Source: DATCMU01 sp036563245 (GTDB taxonomy: Bacteria > Pseudomonadota > Alphaproteobacteria > Rhizobiales > Devosiaceae). From it: 64,000 nt of DNA. Of the stretch, positions 7,157 through 16,145 are shown one piece after another (position 1 is the stretch's first letter; every line of letters starts with the position of its first letter). The notes under the pieces were generated by a model, which did no database searches, was not told where the DNA came from, and was given only the letters and a program-made list of their open reading frames with translations. The DNA lies in the NCBI GenBank assembly GCA_036563245.1, contig DATCMU010000021.1, positions 6,913 to 70,912 of the forward strand. Reading direction: 5' to 3'. The position numbers and the translations under genes are program-made.

Positions 7157-9712
7157 TTATTTGGCAGGGACCTTGCCCAGTATGCGTTGTACGAACGGGC
7201 TGAGCTTGACCGGATCGAACACCAGCGCCGAAGCCAGCCCGGCCGCGGCAGCGAGAGCGGCCAGGGGCAGGGGTGGCGCGGAGAACGCGAACAGCGCCGA
7301 CAGGAACGGCACGAAGATGCTGAGAACGACGATCGTGGAGGCGGCCACGGCGATGATCCAGAACATGAGTTCGCTGCGAGCGAACAGGCCGGACAGCGCG
7401 AAACCGCGGGTCTGGTTCACCCGCACCAGTCCAAGATTGCCCATGGTCAGGGCGATGAAGGAGAGGGCCCGGGAGGTATCGACCGCCAGGCCGCCTGTGA
7501 GCGCGAAGCGATAGGTCGCAAGGCAGACGGCCAGGACGATGGCACCCTGGACCAGCCCGTAGCCGATCTGCCAGATCCCGGCCAGGGGCTCGGACACCGG
7601 GCGCGGCGGGTGGCGCATGATGTCCTTTTCTTCGGGTGTCGATTCGAAGGCGATGGAGCACATGGGGTCGATGATCATTTCGGTCAGCACCACGTGCATG
7701 GGAAAGAAGAGCGGCGGCCAGCCGAAGAACAGCGGCAGCAAGGCCATGCCGGCGATGGGCACATGAACGGCGGCGATGTAGATCATCACCTTGCGCAGGT
7801 TCTCGAAGATGCGGCGGCCCATGCGCACCGCGCCCACGATCCGTCCGAAATCCTCGTCGAGCAGGACGATACCGGCCGCTTCTCGCGCCACATCCGTGCC
7901 GCGCACGCCCATGGCGATGCCGATATGGGCCGACTTGAGGGCCGGGGCGTCATTCACCCCATCGCCGGTCATGGCGACGACCTCGCCATCGGCCTTGAGC
8001 GCCTCGACGAGGCGCAGCTTCTGCTCAGGCATCATGCGGGCATAGACATTGATCGCCTCGCTGGCCCGGCGCAGCTCCGCATCGTCCATTTCAGCGAGTT
8101 CGGCGCCCGTCATGATGCCGCCGCTCACATCGATCCCGGCGCTCCGGGCAATGGTCCGCGCCGTGGCGGGGAAGTCCCCGGTGATCATCTTCACCGCGAT
8201 GCCGGCGGCGCGCGCTTCCGAGACCGCGGCGGCGGCCGTTTCGCGCAAGGGATCCTCGAAGGCGACGAGTCCTGAAAACACGAAATCGAAATCGTGCACA
8301 TTCTCATGCAGGGAGCCATTTGCCGAACGCCCGAGGGCGACGCCCAGGACGCGCAACCCTTCCGCAGCCATCTGGTGGGTGCGATCGAGCATCCGACCGG
8401 TGGACTCCGCGTCGAGATGGCACAGGCCAGCGATGGCCTCGGGGGCGCCCTTGGTGGCCACGACGAAATTGCCCTGGTCGTCCTCCCAGGCCTGCGAGAG
8501 GGCGAGCAGTTCCGGCGTGATCCCGTATTCGCGCGCCAGCGGCCATTCCTGATGCAGCCTGCCCGTGCCTTCCAGCGCCTCGGCGGCAAAGCCCTCCACG
8601 GCCAGATCGATGGGATCGAAGGTGGAGCGGCGGGTGGCAAGATAGGCTGCCGACGTCAGGTCGTGAAACGCGGCAGGAATTTCGGTCTCGCTGCCTTCGA
8701 GCCGCAGCGACTCCTCGCCAACGTCAAGAATGCGCACGCGCATGCGGTTCTCGGTCAGCGTCCCGGTCTTGTCCACGCACAGAACGGTTGCCGCCCCAAG
8801 GGTCTCGACGACCGCAGGACGGCGGGCAAGAACGCTCATGCCGGCGAGTCGCCACGCCCCCAGCGCCAGAAAGACCGTGAGCGCCACGGGAAATTCCTCG
8901 GGCAGCATGGCCATGGCCACCGCGATTCCGGAGAGGATGCCCTGCAGCCAGTCGGCGCGCACGAGGCCGTAATAGGCGACGAGGCCGGCGCTGACCACAA
9001 GCGCCAGCAGGCCGAATATCCGGATGATCTCGGAGATCGAGTTCTGCAGCAAGGTCTTCTCGGTGACGATGGCGGAAAGGGACACGCCAATCTGCCCGGC
9101 GCGGGTATGGCGCCCGGTCGCGGTGATCTCGGCAATGCCATGACCGCGCACTGCAAGGGTGCCGGAAAACACAAAGGGCTGGTCGTCACCGCCCGGAACC
9201 GGCGCGGCCTCGTCATCCTCGGCGGCGGCGCGTCGCTTGCGCACCGGCACGCTCTCGCCGGTGAGAAGGGATTCGTCGACGATCAGCGCGTTGCAGCCGC
9301 GCAAGGCGCCATCGGCGGGCAGGCGCTCCCCCTCCTCGATCACCACCAGATCGCCGGGCACGACTTCGCGCGCCGGGATGACAGTTTCCGCACCGTCGCG
9401 GATCACGCGAGCATTCGGCGCCCCAAGCGCCTTGAGCGCGGCCAGCGCGTTTTCCGAACGACGCTCCTGGTAGATGACGAGCGCAATGGAAAACATGGCG
9501 AAGGCCAGCAGAAGCAGCCCTTCGGCCTGATCCCCGATCAGAAGGTAGATCCCGGCGGCGGCGATCAGGAGCAGGATCATTGGCTCGGTCACGATCTCGC
9601 GGATCGTCGCCATCAGACTTCTTGAGCCGTCCTGGGGGATTTCGTTCGGACCGAATTTCTCGAGCCGGGCCCTCGCATCCGCCGTGCTCAGTCCGTGGTT
9701 TGCCGTGTGCAT
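7157..9712 (-). CDS. P2-type cation-transporting ATPase
   Basis: This 851-residue pump has the full P-type ATPase set: actuator motif TGES at 151-154, phosphorylation motif DKTGTLT at 314-320, and hinge GDGVNDAPAL near 600. The M4 membrane motif is PEEFP at 271-275, where calcium pumps typically have PEGLP, so the ion cannot be named. There is no N-terminal heavy-metal domain and no CPC motif, which argues against copper or zinc export. The start at 9712 matches the family's cation-ATPase N-terminus (LSTADARARLEKFGPNEIP); an ATG at 9757 is possible. It shares an FNR-type box with the divergent phosphoribosyltransferase gene. Confidence 0.9.
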   Translation of the reverse strand: MHTANHGLSTADARARLEKFGPNEIPQDGSRSLMATIREIVTEPMILLLIAAAGIYLLIGDQAEGLLLLAFAMFSIALVIYQERRSENALAALKALGAPNARVIRDGAETVIPAREVVPGDLVVIEEGERLPADGALRGCNALIVDESLLTGESVPVRKRRAAAEDDEAAPVPGGDDQPFVFSGTLAVRGHGIAEITATGRHTRAGQIGVSLSAIVTEKTLLQNSISEIIRIFGLLALVVSAGLVAYYGLVRADWLQGILSGIAVAMAMLPEEFPVALTVFLALGAWRLAGMSVLARRPAVVETLGAATVLCVDKTGTLTENRMRVRILDVGEESLRLEGSETEIPAAFHDLTSAAYLATRRSTFDPIDLAVEGFAAEALEGTGRLHQEWPLAREYGITPELLALSQAWEDDQGNFVVATKGAPEAIAGLCHLDAESTGRMLDRTHQMAAEGLRVLGVALGRSANGSLHENVHDFDFVFSGLVAFEDPLRETAAAAVSEARAAGIAVKMITGDFPATARTIARSAGIDVSGGIMTGAELAEMDDAELRRASEAINVYARMMPEQKLRLVEALKADGEVVAMTGDGVNDAPALKSAHIGIAMGVRGTDVAREAAGIVLLDEDFGRIVGAVRMGRRIFENLRKVMIYIAAVHVPIAGMALLPLFFGWPPLFFPMHVVLTEMIIDPMCSIAFESTPEEKDIMRHPPRPVSEPLAGIWQIGYGLVQGAIVLAVCLATYRFALTGGLAVDTSRALSFIALTMGNLGLVRVNQTRGFALSGLFARSELMFWIIAVAASTIVVLSIFVPFLSALFAFSAPPLPLAALAAAAGLASALVFDPVKLSPFVQRILGKVPAK

Positions 9713-9775
9713 GAATTCAGTCTCTCGGCGTCGGGGGAATGCCGCGCAGGCTGGCACTCAAGAGCATCACCCGCC

Positions 9776-9789
9776 TTGACCCCGGTCAA
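9776..9789. promoter_or_regulatory. Bidirectional FNR/FixK-type box
   Basis: TTGACCCCGGTCAA is centred about 70 bases from the ATPase start (9712) and about 73 bases from the phosphoribosyltransferase start (9856). The near-equal spacing to both divergent starts fits one site activating both directions. Confidence 0.75.
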
Positions 9790-9855
9790 GACACAAGGGC
9801 CGTCACGCGATAGGCTCAGCGCAACGCAACCCCTCGAGAGTGCGGGAGAAGCGCC

Positions 9856-10518
9856 ATGTGGCAAGCCTTCGAGGATCGTATCGCGGCGGGACAGGCATTG
9901 GCCGGGGCGCTCGCCGGCTACCACGGAACGGAAACGGTGGTATTGGCGCTGCCGCGCGGCGGGGTGCCGGTGGCCGCCGAGGTCGCACGCAAGCTCGGCG
10001 CGCCGCTCGATCTGGTTCTCGTCAGGAAGATCGGCGCGCCGCAACAGCCTGAACTGGCGGTCGGCGCGATCGCCGATGGAAGCGCCCCGAGCGTTTTCGT
10101 CAATTCCCCGGTCGCAGCCATGCTCGGCCTCGCCAATTCCGAAGTCGAGGCGATGGGCGAGAAGCTCCTGCCCGAAATCGAGCGCCGCCGTGCCGCCTAT
10201 CTCGAAGGTCGGTTACCCGTGCCGCTCAAGGGCAAGACCGCCATCCTCGTGGATGACGGTATCGCCACCGGCGCCAGCATCCGTGCCGCGCTCATGGCGC
10301 TGGCGGCCCGCGAGCCGGCCAAGGTGGTGCTGGCAGTGCCTGTTGCGCCCCGCGATACGATCGATGCACTTGCCGACGCCGCGGACGAAATCGTGTGTCT
10401 TGAGACGCCCGAACCGTTCCTGGCGGTCGGCAACCACTATCGGCGTTTCGACCAGACGGACGATTCCGAGGTCGTCGCCCTGCTCCGTCAATTCGCGCTG
10501 GGCTGGAAGGACCGGTAG
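9856..10518 (+). CDS. Phosphoribosyltransferase-family protein
   Basis: This 220-residue protein has a type I phosphoribosyltransferase fold. The PRPP loop is AILVDDGIATGASIRAA near 131-147, and an N-terminal segment LALPRGGVPVAAEVARKLGAPLDLVLVRKIG is typical of a stand-alone family often annotated as predicted phosphoribosyltransferase. The base or other acceptor is unknown. A GGGAGAAG stretch at 9842-9849 precedes the ATG at 9856. It is transcribed away from the P-type ATPase and shares its FNR-type box. Together with the PRPP-synthetase paralogue it hints at a PRPP-linked reaction in this island. Confidence 0.82.
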   Translation: MWQAFEDRIAAGQALAGALAGYHGTETVVLALPRGGVPVAAEVARKLGAPLDLVLVRKIGAPQQPELAVGAIADGSAPSVFVNSPVAAMLGLANSEVEAMGEKLLPEIERRRAAYLEGRLPVPLKGKTAILVDDGIATGASIRAALMALAAREPAKVVLAVPVAPRDTIDALADAADEIVCLETPEPFLAVGNHYRRFDQTDDSEVVALLRQFALGWKDR

Positions 10519-10556
10519 CAACTCGGGCGGGGCACCCGCGCCCGAGCGCTCCATTC

Positions 10557-11039
10557 CTACTTGCCGATGGGAATCTTCTTCGTCTTTTCGACCACTTCGG
10601 CCGGCTTGGGCACGGTCACCGTGAGCACGCCCTTGTCGAACCTTGCCTGCACCTTGTCAGGCTCGATGGAGAAAGGCAGCGTGATGGTGCGCGAGAACTT
10701 CCCGTAACTGCGCTCGGTGCGCAGGCTGTCCCCGTCCTTGATCTCCTGTTCGGACTTCTTTTCGCCCGACAGGGTCAGGTACTGGTCGGACACGGTGATG
10801 TCGATGTCCTTTTCCTCGACGCCAGGCAGTTCCGCGCTGACCGTGACCTTGTCCTTGTTCTGGTGCACTTCCATCGAGGGCATCAGGGGGAAAGCCGCGT
10901 CCTCACTGCCCGGCGAGGGCAGGTGCATGTCCCTGGAGAAATCGGCGAACATGCGGTCGATGCGCTTGTGCAGGTCGTCAAAGCTGGCGGCGTTCCTGCC
11001 CCAATCCCAAATCGAGGGGAGTCTTGTCTGCTTTTTCAT
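10557..11039 (-). CDS. Hsp20/alpha-crystallin small heat-shock protein
   Basis: This 160-residue chaperone has a variable N-terminus rich in aromatic and charged residues (PSIWDWGRN, FDDLHKRIDRMFADF). An alpha-crystallin domain spans about 53-145 and includes PSMEVHQNKDKVTVSAELPGV and the conserved GVLTVTVPK near the C-terminus. A short tail carries the I-x-I-like IPI anchor for oligomer assembly. It would hold unfolding proteins in the cytoplasm. It is convergent with the phosphoribosyltransferase gene and divergent from the DUF4010 gene across an FNR-type box, so low-oxygen control is more likely than a heat-shock promoter; no ROSE-type leader was noticed. Confidence 0.93.
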   Translation of the reverse strand: MKKQTRLPSIWDWGRNAASFDDLHKRIDRMFADFSRDMHLPSPGSEDAAFPLMPSMEVHQNKDKVTVSAELPGVEEKDIDITVSDQYLTLSGEKKSEQEIKDGDSLRTERSYGKFSRTITLPFSIEPDKVQARFDKGVLTVTVPKPAEVVEKTKKIPIGK

Positions 11040-11118
11040 GCTGGCCTCCTGTTCAGGAAGGCGGGCCGAGGCACCCGGCCCGACCATCATATTCATAAAG
11101 GTTCGCGGGAGGCGCGCC

Positions 11119-11132
11119 TTGATGCACGTCAA
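11119..11132. promoter_or_regulatory. FNR/FixK-type box between hsp20 and DUF4010 gene
   Basis: TTGATGCACGTCAA has half-sites TTGAT and GTCAA with a 4-base spacer. It lies about 86 bases upstream of hsp20 (11039) and about 100 bases upstream of the DUF4010 gene (11226), so it may serve both. Confidence 0.68.
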
Positions 11133-11225
11133 GGTGCGCTTTCGCGGGCACGCGCAGCATGGTGGCATCGCGTACCGCAAGGGTGCATCATCGGTGCGCG
11201 CCCGGCTTGGCCGGCGCCCTGGAAC

Positions 11226-12500
11226 ATGGAACGGACCCTTGGGGAAATGGACCTGTTGATCGCCAAGCTTGCCCTTTCGCTTGCCATCGGCTTCCTGGTC
11301 GGGCTGGAGCGCGGCTGGCGGCAGCGCGACGCGCCCGAGGGCAGCCGCGTCGCCGGGATCCGCACCTATGCAATCGCGGGGCTCTATGGCGGCGTCCTCG
11401 CTGAACTCTCTACCGAGTTCGGCAGTCCGGAGGTCTTTTATGTCGGCCTCGCGGTGTTCGGGGCCATCTTTGCCTGGTACGACTGGCGCGACGCGGTCCG
11501 CGAGAACACCTACTCGGTCACATCGGTGATCGCCGCGCTCGCCGTGGTCAGCCTGGGGGCGCTGGCGGTTTCGGGCGACTACAGGACCGCCGCGGCGGGT
11601 GGCGCGGCGCTGGCCGGCATGCTGGGCAGCCGCACCCTCTTGCATGGCATGCTGCGGCACCTGTCGTGGATCGAACTACGCGCGGCCTTGCTGCTGGCGG
11701 CCATGACCGCCATCGTCCTTCCCCTTCTGCCCAACCGCGCGATAGATCCATGGGGTGGCGTCAATCCGTTCGAAGTCTGGCTGTTTACCGTGCTCACCGC
11801 GACGGTTTCCTATGCGGGCTATGTGGCGGTGCGGCTTCTGGGCCCGAGCCGGGGCCTGCTGATGTCGAGCCTGGCGGGCGCGGTCGTCTCCTCGACCGCG
11901 GTGACGGTCGCGCTCAGCCGCCGCGCCGCAGCCGGCGGGCCGGTCCGCGAACTGGCCGGGGGTACAAGTCTTGCGGCAATGGTCTCGGTCCTGCGGGTGA
12001 TGGTGGTGCTTGGCGTGGTCAAGCCGGCCATGCTGCCGGGGCTCGCCGCGCCCGCCCTCGCGGCGGCGGCCGTGCTTGGCGGATTTGGCCTGATCCTGAT
12101 GATGCGCACCGGGTCCGGCGACGACTGGCCGCGCCAGCCGGGCAATCCGTTCGATCTCGGCCCGCTTCTGATCTTCGCGCTCAGCTTCCTGCTCGTTTCC
12201 GCCGCCAGTGCCTACCTCGCCGACCTGTTCGGAGCCCGGAGCGTTCTGATCACTTCCGGCCTGTCGGGCCTTCTCGATGTCGATGTGGCGAGCCTGAGCG
12301 TTGCGCGGCTGGCGGGCGGGGCGGTGTCGTATCGGCTCGCGAACCTTGCTGTGCTGATCGCGCTCGGCGCAAATGCCATCACCCATATCGCCATCGGGGT
12401 GGGTTCAGGCGTGAGGCGTTATTATCTGCCGGTGTCGCTCGCCAACATGGCCGCCGCCGCGGCGGCCGCAGTGTTCTTCGTTTTCAATCCCGTTGCCTGA
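11226..12500 (+). CDS. MgtC/SapB-DUF4010 multi-pass membrane protein
   Basis: This protein of about 424 residues opens with an MgtC/SapB-type segment (LLIAKLALSLAIGFLVGLERGW, then GIRTYAIAGLYGG) followed by many hydrophobic helices in a DUF4010-type C-terminal region. It is an inner-membrane protein of unknown transport or regulatory role; MgtC relatives influence magnesium homeostasis and ATP synthase in other bacteria. The start is uncertain: ATG at 11226 or ATG at 11247, just after GGGG. Eleven bases separate it from the downstream HhH gene, so the two probably form an operon under the FNR-type box at 11119. Confidence 0.82.
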   Translation: MERTLGEMDLLIAKLALSLAIGFLVGLERGWRQRDAPEGSRVAGIRTYAIAGLYGGVLAELSTEFGSPEVFYVGLAVFGAIFAWYDWRDAVRENTYSVTSVIAALAVVSLGALAVSGDYRTAAAGGAALAGMLGSRTLLHGMLRHLSWIELRAALLLAAMTAIVLPLLPNRAIDPWGGVNPFEVWLFTVLTATVSYAGYVAVRLLGPSRGLLMSSLAGAVVSSTAVTVALSRRAAAGGPVRELAGGTSLAAMVSVLRVMVVLGVVKPAMLPGLAAPALAAAAVLGGFGLILMMRTGSGDDWPRQPGNPFDLGPLLIFALSFLLVSAASAYLADLFGARSVLITSGLSGLLDVDVASLSVARLAGGAVSYRLANLAVLIALGANAITHIAIGVGSGVRRYYLPVSLANMAAAAAAAVFFVFNPVA

Positions 12501-12511
12501 GGAGTACGCAC

Positions 12512-13378
12512 ATGGCCAGGCCAACCGCCCGACCCCACGCCGCCGCCGAACTGGCCGACAACGTGGCGATGGCGGAGAAACTGCGCGAATATGCCGGGCT
12601 TCTGGAACAACAGGGCGAGGACGGGTTCCGGGTTCGCGCCTACAGACGTGCCGCCGACGTGGTGGCGGCGCTGGACAGGCCGGTGGCCGAGATCCTCTCG
12701 GCCGAAGGCCGCGACGGGCTTGTGGCCCTGCCAGCCATCGGCCGCGGCATTGCCGGCGCGCTGGCCGAGATGGCCACGACCGGCAGCTGGGGCCAGTTGG
12801 CGCGGCTGCGCGGCGAAGCTTCGCCCGAGCGCCTGTTCCTCACGCTTCCCGGCATCGGGCCGAAGCTTGCCCACAGGATCGCCGCGGAACTCGACGTCGA
12901 TACGCTCGAGGAACTGGAAATGGCCGCGCATGACGGGCGCCTCGACGCGCTGTCCGGGGTTGGCCCGCGGCGCGTCTCGATGCTGCGCGGCGTATTGGCG
13001 CAAAGGTTGGGGCGGACACGCATCCGTGCGCCGCGGCGGCCCGCGGTCCGGCCGCCGGTCGACATGATCCTTGCGGTGGACAGGCTCTACCGGGAAAAGG
13101 CCGAAGCCGGTGAATTGCGCCTGATCGCCCCGAGGCGTTTCAATCCCGAGGGCAAGGCCTGGCTGCCGATCCTTCATGCGCATCGCGGCGACTGGCACTT
13201 CACCGTGCTGTTCTCCAATACCGGGCTGGCGCACGAACTGGGCCGGATCAGGGACTGGGTCGTCGTCTATTACCAGCACGACGGACAGCCCGAAGGCCAG
13301 TGCACGGTGGTCACCGAGACGCACGGCCCGCGTACCGGGCAGCGCGTGGTGAGGGGGCGGGAGAGCGAACAGGTTTGA
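12512..13378 (+). CDS. PolX N-terminal-like helix-hairpin-helix protein without polymerase core
   Basis: This 288-residue protein begins like the N-terminus of family X DNA polymerases: a helical domain (ADNVAMAEKLREYAGLLEQQ) and an R-A-Y-R-R-A motif near 42-47. Helix-hairpin-helix motifs follow at about 73-81 (LPAIGRGIA), 112-127 (LPGIGPKLAHRIAAEL) and 148-159 (LSGVGPRRVSML). No palm or PHP exonuclease domain follows. A distinct C-terminal region (about 185-288) includes RRFNPEGKAWLPILH and TVLFSNTGLAHELGR and matches nothing I can name. It probably binds DNA. GAGGAG at 12499-12504 precedes the ATG. Confidence 0.72.
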   Translation: MARPTARPHAAAELADNVAMAEKLREYAGLLEQQGEDGFRVRAYRRAADVVAALDRPVAEILSAEGRDGLVALPAIGRGIAGALAEMATTGSWGQLARLRGEASPERLFLTLPGIGPKLAHRIAAELDVDTLEELEMAAHDGRLDALSGVGPRRVSMLRGVLAQRLGRTRIRAPRRPAVRPPVDMILAVDRLYREKAEAGELRLIAPRRFNPEGKAWLPILHAHRGDWHFTVLFSNTGLAHELGRIRDWVVVYYQHDGQPEGQCTVVTETHGPRTGQRVVRGRESEQV

Positions 13379-13391
13379 GGCGCGGCGCGGA

Positions 13392-16082
13392 TCAGGCCTT
13401 CAGATCGAGCACAGCCAGCGAGACCCCCCTTTCCTCGGTGTTGGTGGTGATGGTGAAACCAAAGTCGCGGCACATGTCGAGCATCTTCCTGTTTTCGTCG
13501 AGCACATAGCCCTCGATGCGTTCAAGGCCGTCGGCGCGGGCGTAGTCGATCAGGCGCGACAGCAGTTCCCAGCCAAGCCCCATTCCTTGCAGATCGGTGC
13601 GCACCAGAATGGCGTATTCGGCGGCTTCATGGTCGGGATCGGCGGAAATACGCGAAATACCCGCCATCTCGCCGGTATCCTCGGCCACCGCGATCAGCGC
13701 CATTTCCCGGTCGTAGTCGATCTGGGTGAAGCGATGCAGCATTTCCTTGGGGAACTGCTTGCGCGGCGCCATGAAACGCAGGCGAATGTCATCCGGCGAG
13801 ATCCTGGACAGGAAGTCGGGGAACACGTCCACATCGACCGGCTTGACCGGGCGAATGCAGAACGCCCGGTTTTCCGGGCCAAGACGCACGACCCGCTCCC
13901 AGCCCGAGGGATAGGGCCTGATGGCCAGCGACGGGTTGGGGCCGGGCTCGTCGATCAGTTCGGGATCGATTTCGATGCGGGCATCCAGCGCCACCACCCC
14001 GCTGGCATCGGCAATCAGGGGATTGATGTCGAGCGACTTGATGGCAGGGAAGTCGACGATGAGCTGCGAGACCGCATTGAGCGCGCTTCGGATCGCGCCA
14101 CGGTCGGCGGCGGGCCGGTCCCTGTAGCCCTCCAGCAGCCTGCCGATCCTTGTGCGCGAAATCAGGTCGTCGCCCAGAACGTCGTCGAGCGGCGGCAGCG
14201 CGATGGCGGTGTCGTCCATCACCTCGACCGCCGTTCCGCCGGCCCCGAACAGGATCACCGGGCCGAAAATCCGGTCATCGGCCAGGCCGATGATGAGTTC
14301 GTGCGCATTGCGCGGAGACACCATCGGCTGAATCGCGAAACCGTCAAGGCTGGCACCCGGCGCACGCTCGGCGACCCGTCGGCTGATCTCGGACGCGGCG
14401 CGGGCGGCGGCTTCCGGGGAGCCGATATTGAGCATGACCCCCCCGATATCGGACTTGTGGGTGATCTCGCGCGACAAGAGCTTGATGACGATCTTGGGCG
14501 CGTGGCGGAGAACCTCGCGCGCCTTGGCCTCAACCTCCTCAAGGGTGCGGGCCACCGCGATCTCGGGGACCGGAATGCCATAGGCGGCAATCACGCCCTT
14601 GGCCTCGGGCTCGGTCAGGATGCTGCGTCCGTCGGCGGCAACCTCGGCAAGGATACGGCGCACTTGGGCCTGCTCGGCGTGGGTATCCTCGCTGCGGCTG
14701 GCCGGCACGCGCGACAGGGCCCGCTGCGCCCGGCTCCAGGCGCTGAGGAACCCGACCGCCTTGACGGCCTCCGATGGCGTTTCGAAGCTGGCGACGCCGG
14801 CGCGCTGCAGGTGCTGGCGCGCCTTGCGGGCCGAATGGTCGCCCAGCCAGCAGGCAAACACCGGCTTGCCGGCGATCGTGCCGTGCTCGACGCGTTCGGC
14901 GATCACCCGCGCCGCGTCCTCCGGCGAGGCCAGTGCGGTGGGGCAGTTCATCACCAGGAGCGCATCGACATTGGGATCCTTGCCAACGGTCTCGACCGCG
15001 CGCCGATAGCGTTCGGGCGGGGCGTCGCCGATGATGTCGACAGGATTGGCATGGCTCCAGGTCGCGGGCAGGAAGCTGTCGAGTTCCGCAATGGTTTGAG
15101 GGGAAAGCTCGGCAAGCCGTCCATGATCGTCGACAAGCTGGTCGACCGCCAGCACGCCCGCGCCCCCGCCATTGGTCACAATGCCGAGGCGCGATGCCTC
15201 CAGCGGACGGAAACGGGAGATGGTTTCGGCGGCGTCGAACAGATCGTCGAGATCGCGTACGCGCAGGACGCCGGCGCGGCCAAGCGCGGCATCGACCACC
15301 CGATCCAGCCCCGAGAGCGCCCCGGTATGGGTCGCGGCCGCCTTGGCGGACGCCTCGTGCCGCCCCGCCTTGATGGCGATGACCGGTTTCAGGCGCGCCG
15401 CGGCGCGGGCGGCGGACAGGAACTTGCGCGGCTCGGTCACCGTTTCGAGATACATCAGGATGGCGCGCGTATTGCGGTCCGCCGCCAGCATGTCGAGACA
15501 GTCCCCCACATCGACATCGGCCATGTCGCCCAGCGAAACGATCTGCGAGAAACCGATTTCCTTGTCGGCGGCCCAGTCGATCAGCGAGGTGGCCATGGCG
15601 CCCGACTGCGAGAGCAGTGCCAGGTGGCCGGGCCGGGCCGCCATGTGCGAAAAACCGGCATTGAGCTTGAGCGGCGGGATCATCAACCCAAGCGTGTTCG
15701 GCCCGATGATGCGCAGAAGATACGGCCTTGAGGCGTCCAGCATCTTCTGGCGCAGCCCGCTGGCCGCGGAGATGCCGGCAGTTATGACCACCGCGGCGCG
15801 GGTGCCCTTCTCGCCCAGTTCCGCAATCAGGCCCGGAACCGTCTGCGGCGGGGTGACGATGACGGCAAGATCGGGCGCGGCGGGAAGGTCGGCGATCCGC
15901 CTGTAGCAAGTGATGTCGCGAAGGCTCGAGTATTTCGGATTGACCGGCCAGACGGCGCCCTCGAAACCGCCCTCGATGATATTGCGCAGGACAACGTCGC
16001 CCACGGACCCAGGCTTTCCGGAGGCCCCGATGACGGCGACGGAATGCGGCTGGAAGGCGTGCTCGAGATTGCGAATTGTCAT
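13392..16082 (-). CDS. Acyl-CoA synthetase (ADP-forming)-like / GNAT acetyltransferase fusion
   Basis: This 896-residue protein has four parts. They are a CoA-binding Rossmann domain (SVAVIGASGKPGSVGDVV near 15-32), two succinyl-CoA-ligase-like domains, an ATP-grasp domain (about 480-700, with KIVIKLLSREITHKSDIGGV), and a C-terminal GNAT domain (about 730-890, with LVRTDLQGMGLGWELLSRLI as acetyl-CoA loop). This matches the Pat/PatZ class of protein lysine acetyltransferases, whose synthetase half is usually regulatory. It may tune metabolic enzymes such as acetyl-CoA synthetase by acetylation. An FNR-type box is centred about 70 bases upstream of the ATG at 16082. Confidence 0.88.
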   Translation of the reverse strand: MTIRNLEHAFQPHSVAVIGASGKPGSVGDVVLRNIIEGGFEGAVWPVNPKYSSLRDITCYRRIADLPAAPDLAVIVTPPQTVPGLIAELGEKGTRAAVVITAGISAASGLRQKMLDASRPYLLRIIGPNTLGLMIPPLKLNAGFSHMAARPGHLALLSQSGAMATSLIDWAADKEIGFSQIVSLGDMADVDVGDCLDMLAADRNTRAILMYLETVTEPRKFLSAARAAARLKPVIAIKAGRHEASAKAAATHTGALSGLDRVVDAALGRAGVLRVRDLDDLFDAAETISRFRPLEASRLGIVTNGGGAGVLAVDQLVDDHGRLAELSPQTIAELDSFLPATWSHANPVDIIGDAPPERYRRAVETVGKDPNVDALLVMNCPTALASPEDAARVIAERVEHGTIAGKPVFACWLGDHSARKARQHLQRAGVASFETPSEAVKAVGFLSAWSRAQRALSRVPASRSEDTHAEQAQVRRILAEVAADGRSILTEPEAKGVIAAYGIPVPEIAVARTLEEVEAKAREVLRHAPKIVIKLLSREITHKSDIGGVMLNIGSPEAAARAASEISRRVAERAPGASLDGFAIQPMVSPRNAHELIIGLADDRIFGPVILFGAGGTAVEVMDDTAIALPPLDDVLGDDLISRTRIGRLLEGYRDRPAADRGAIRSALNAVSQLIVDFPAIKSLDINPLIADASGVVALDARIEIDPELIDEPGPNPSLAIRPYPSGWERVVRLGPENRAFCIRPVKPVDVDVFPDFLSRISPDDIRLRFMAPRKQFPKEMLHRFTQIDYDREMALIAVAEDTGEMAGISRISADPDHEAAEYAILVRTDLQGMGLGWELLSRLIDYARADGLERIEGYVLDENRKMLDMCRDFGFTITTNTEERGVSLAVLDLKA

Positions 16083-16145
16083 GGCATGAACTCTTTGAAC
16101 GTAAGGGAACCGCGCCCACCAATAGTCGCCCATTCTGACCGGGCC

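Noticed and set aside
11666..12511. Possible upstream extension of the HhH gene inside the DUF4010 gene
   Set aside because: The open frame continues upstream, but the translated sequence is arginine-rich shadow. The ATG at 12512 has a clear GAGGAG site and starts the conserved domain.
12640..13065. Serine-rich minus-strand frame opposite the HhH gene
   Set aside because: Composition reflects the complementary reading of a GC-rich alanine- and arginine-rich gene; no start context or recognisable motif.
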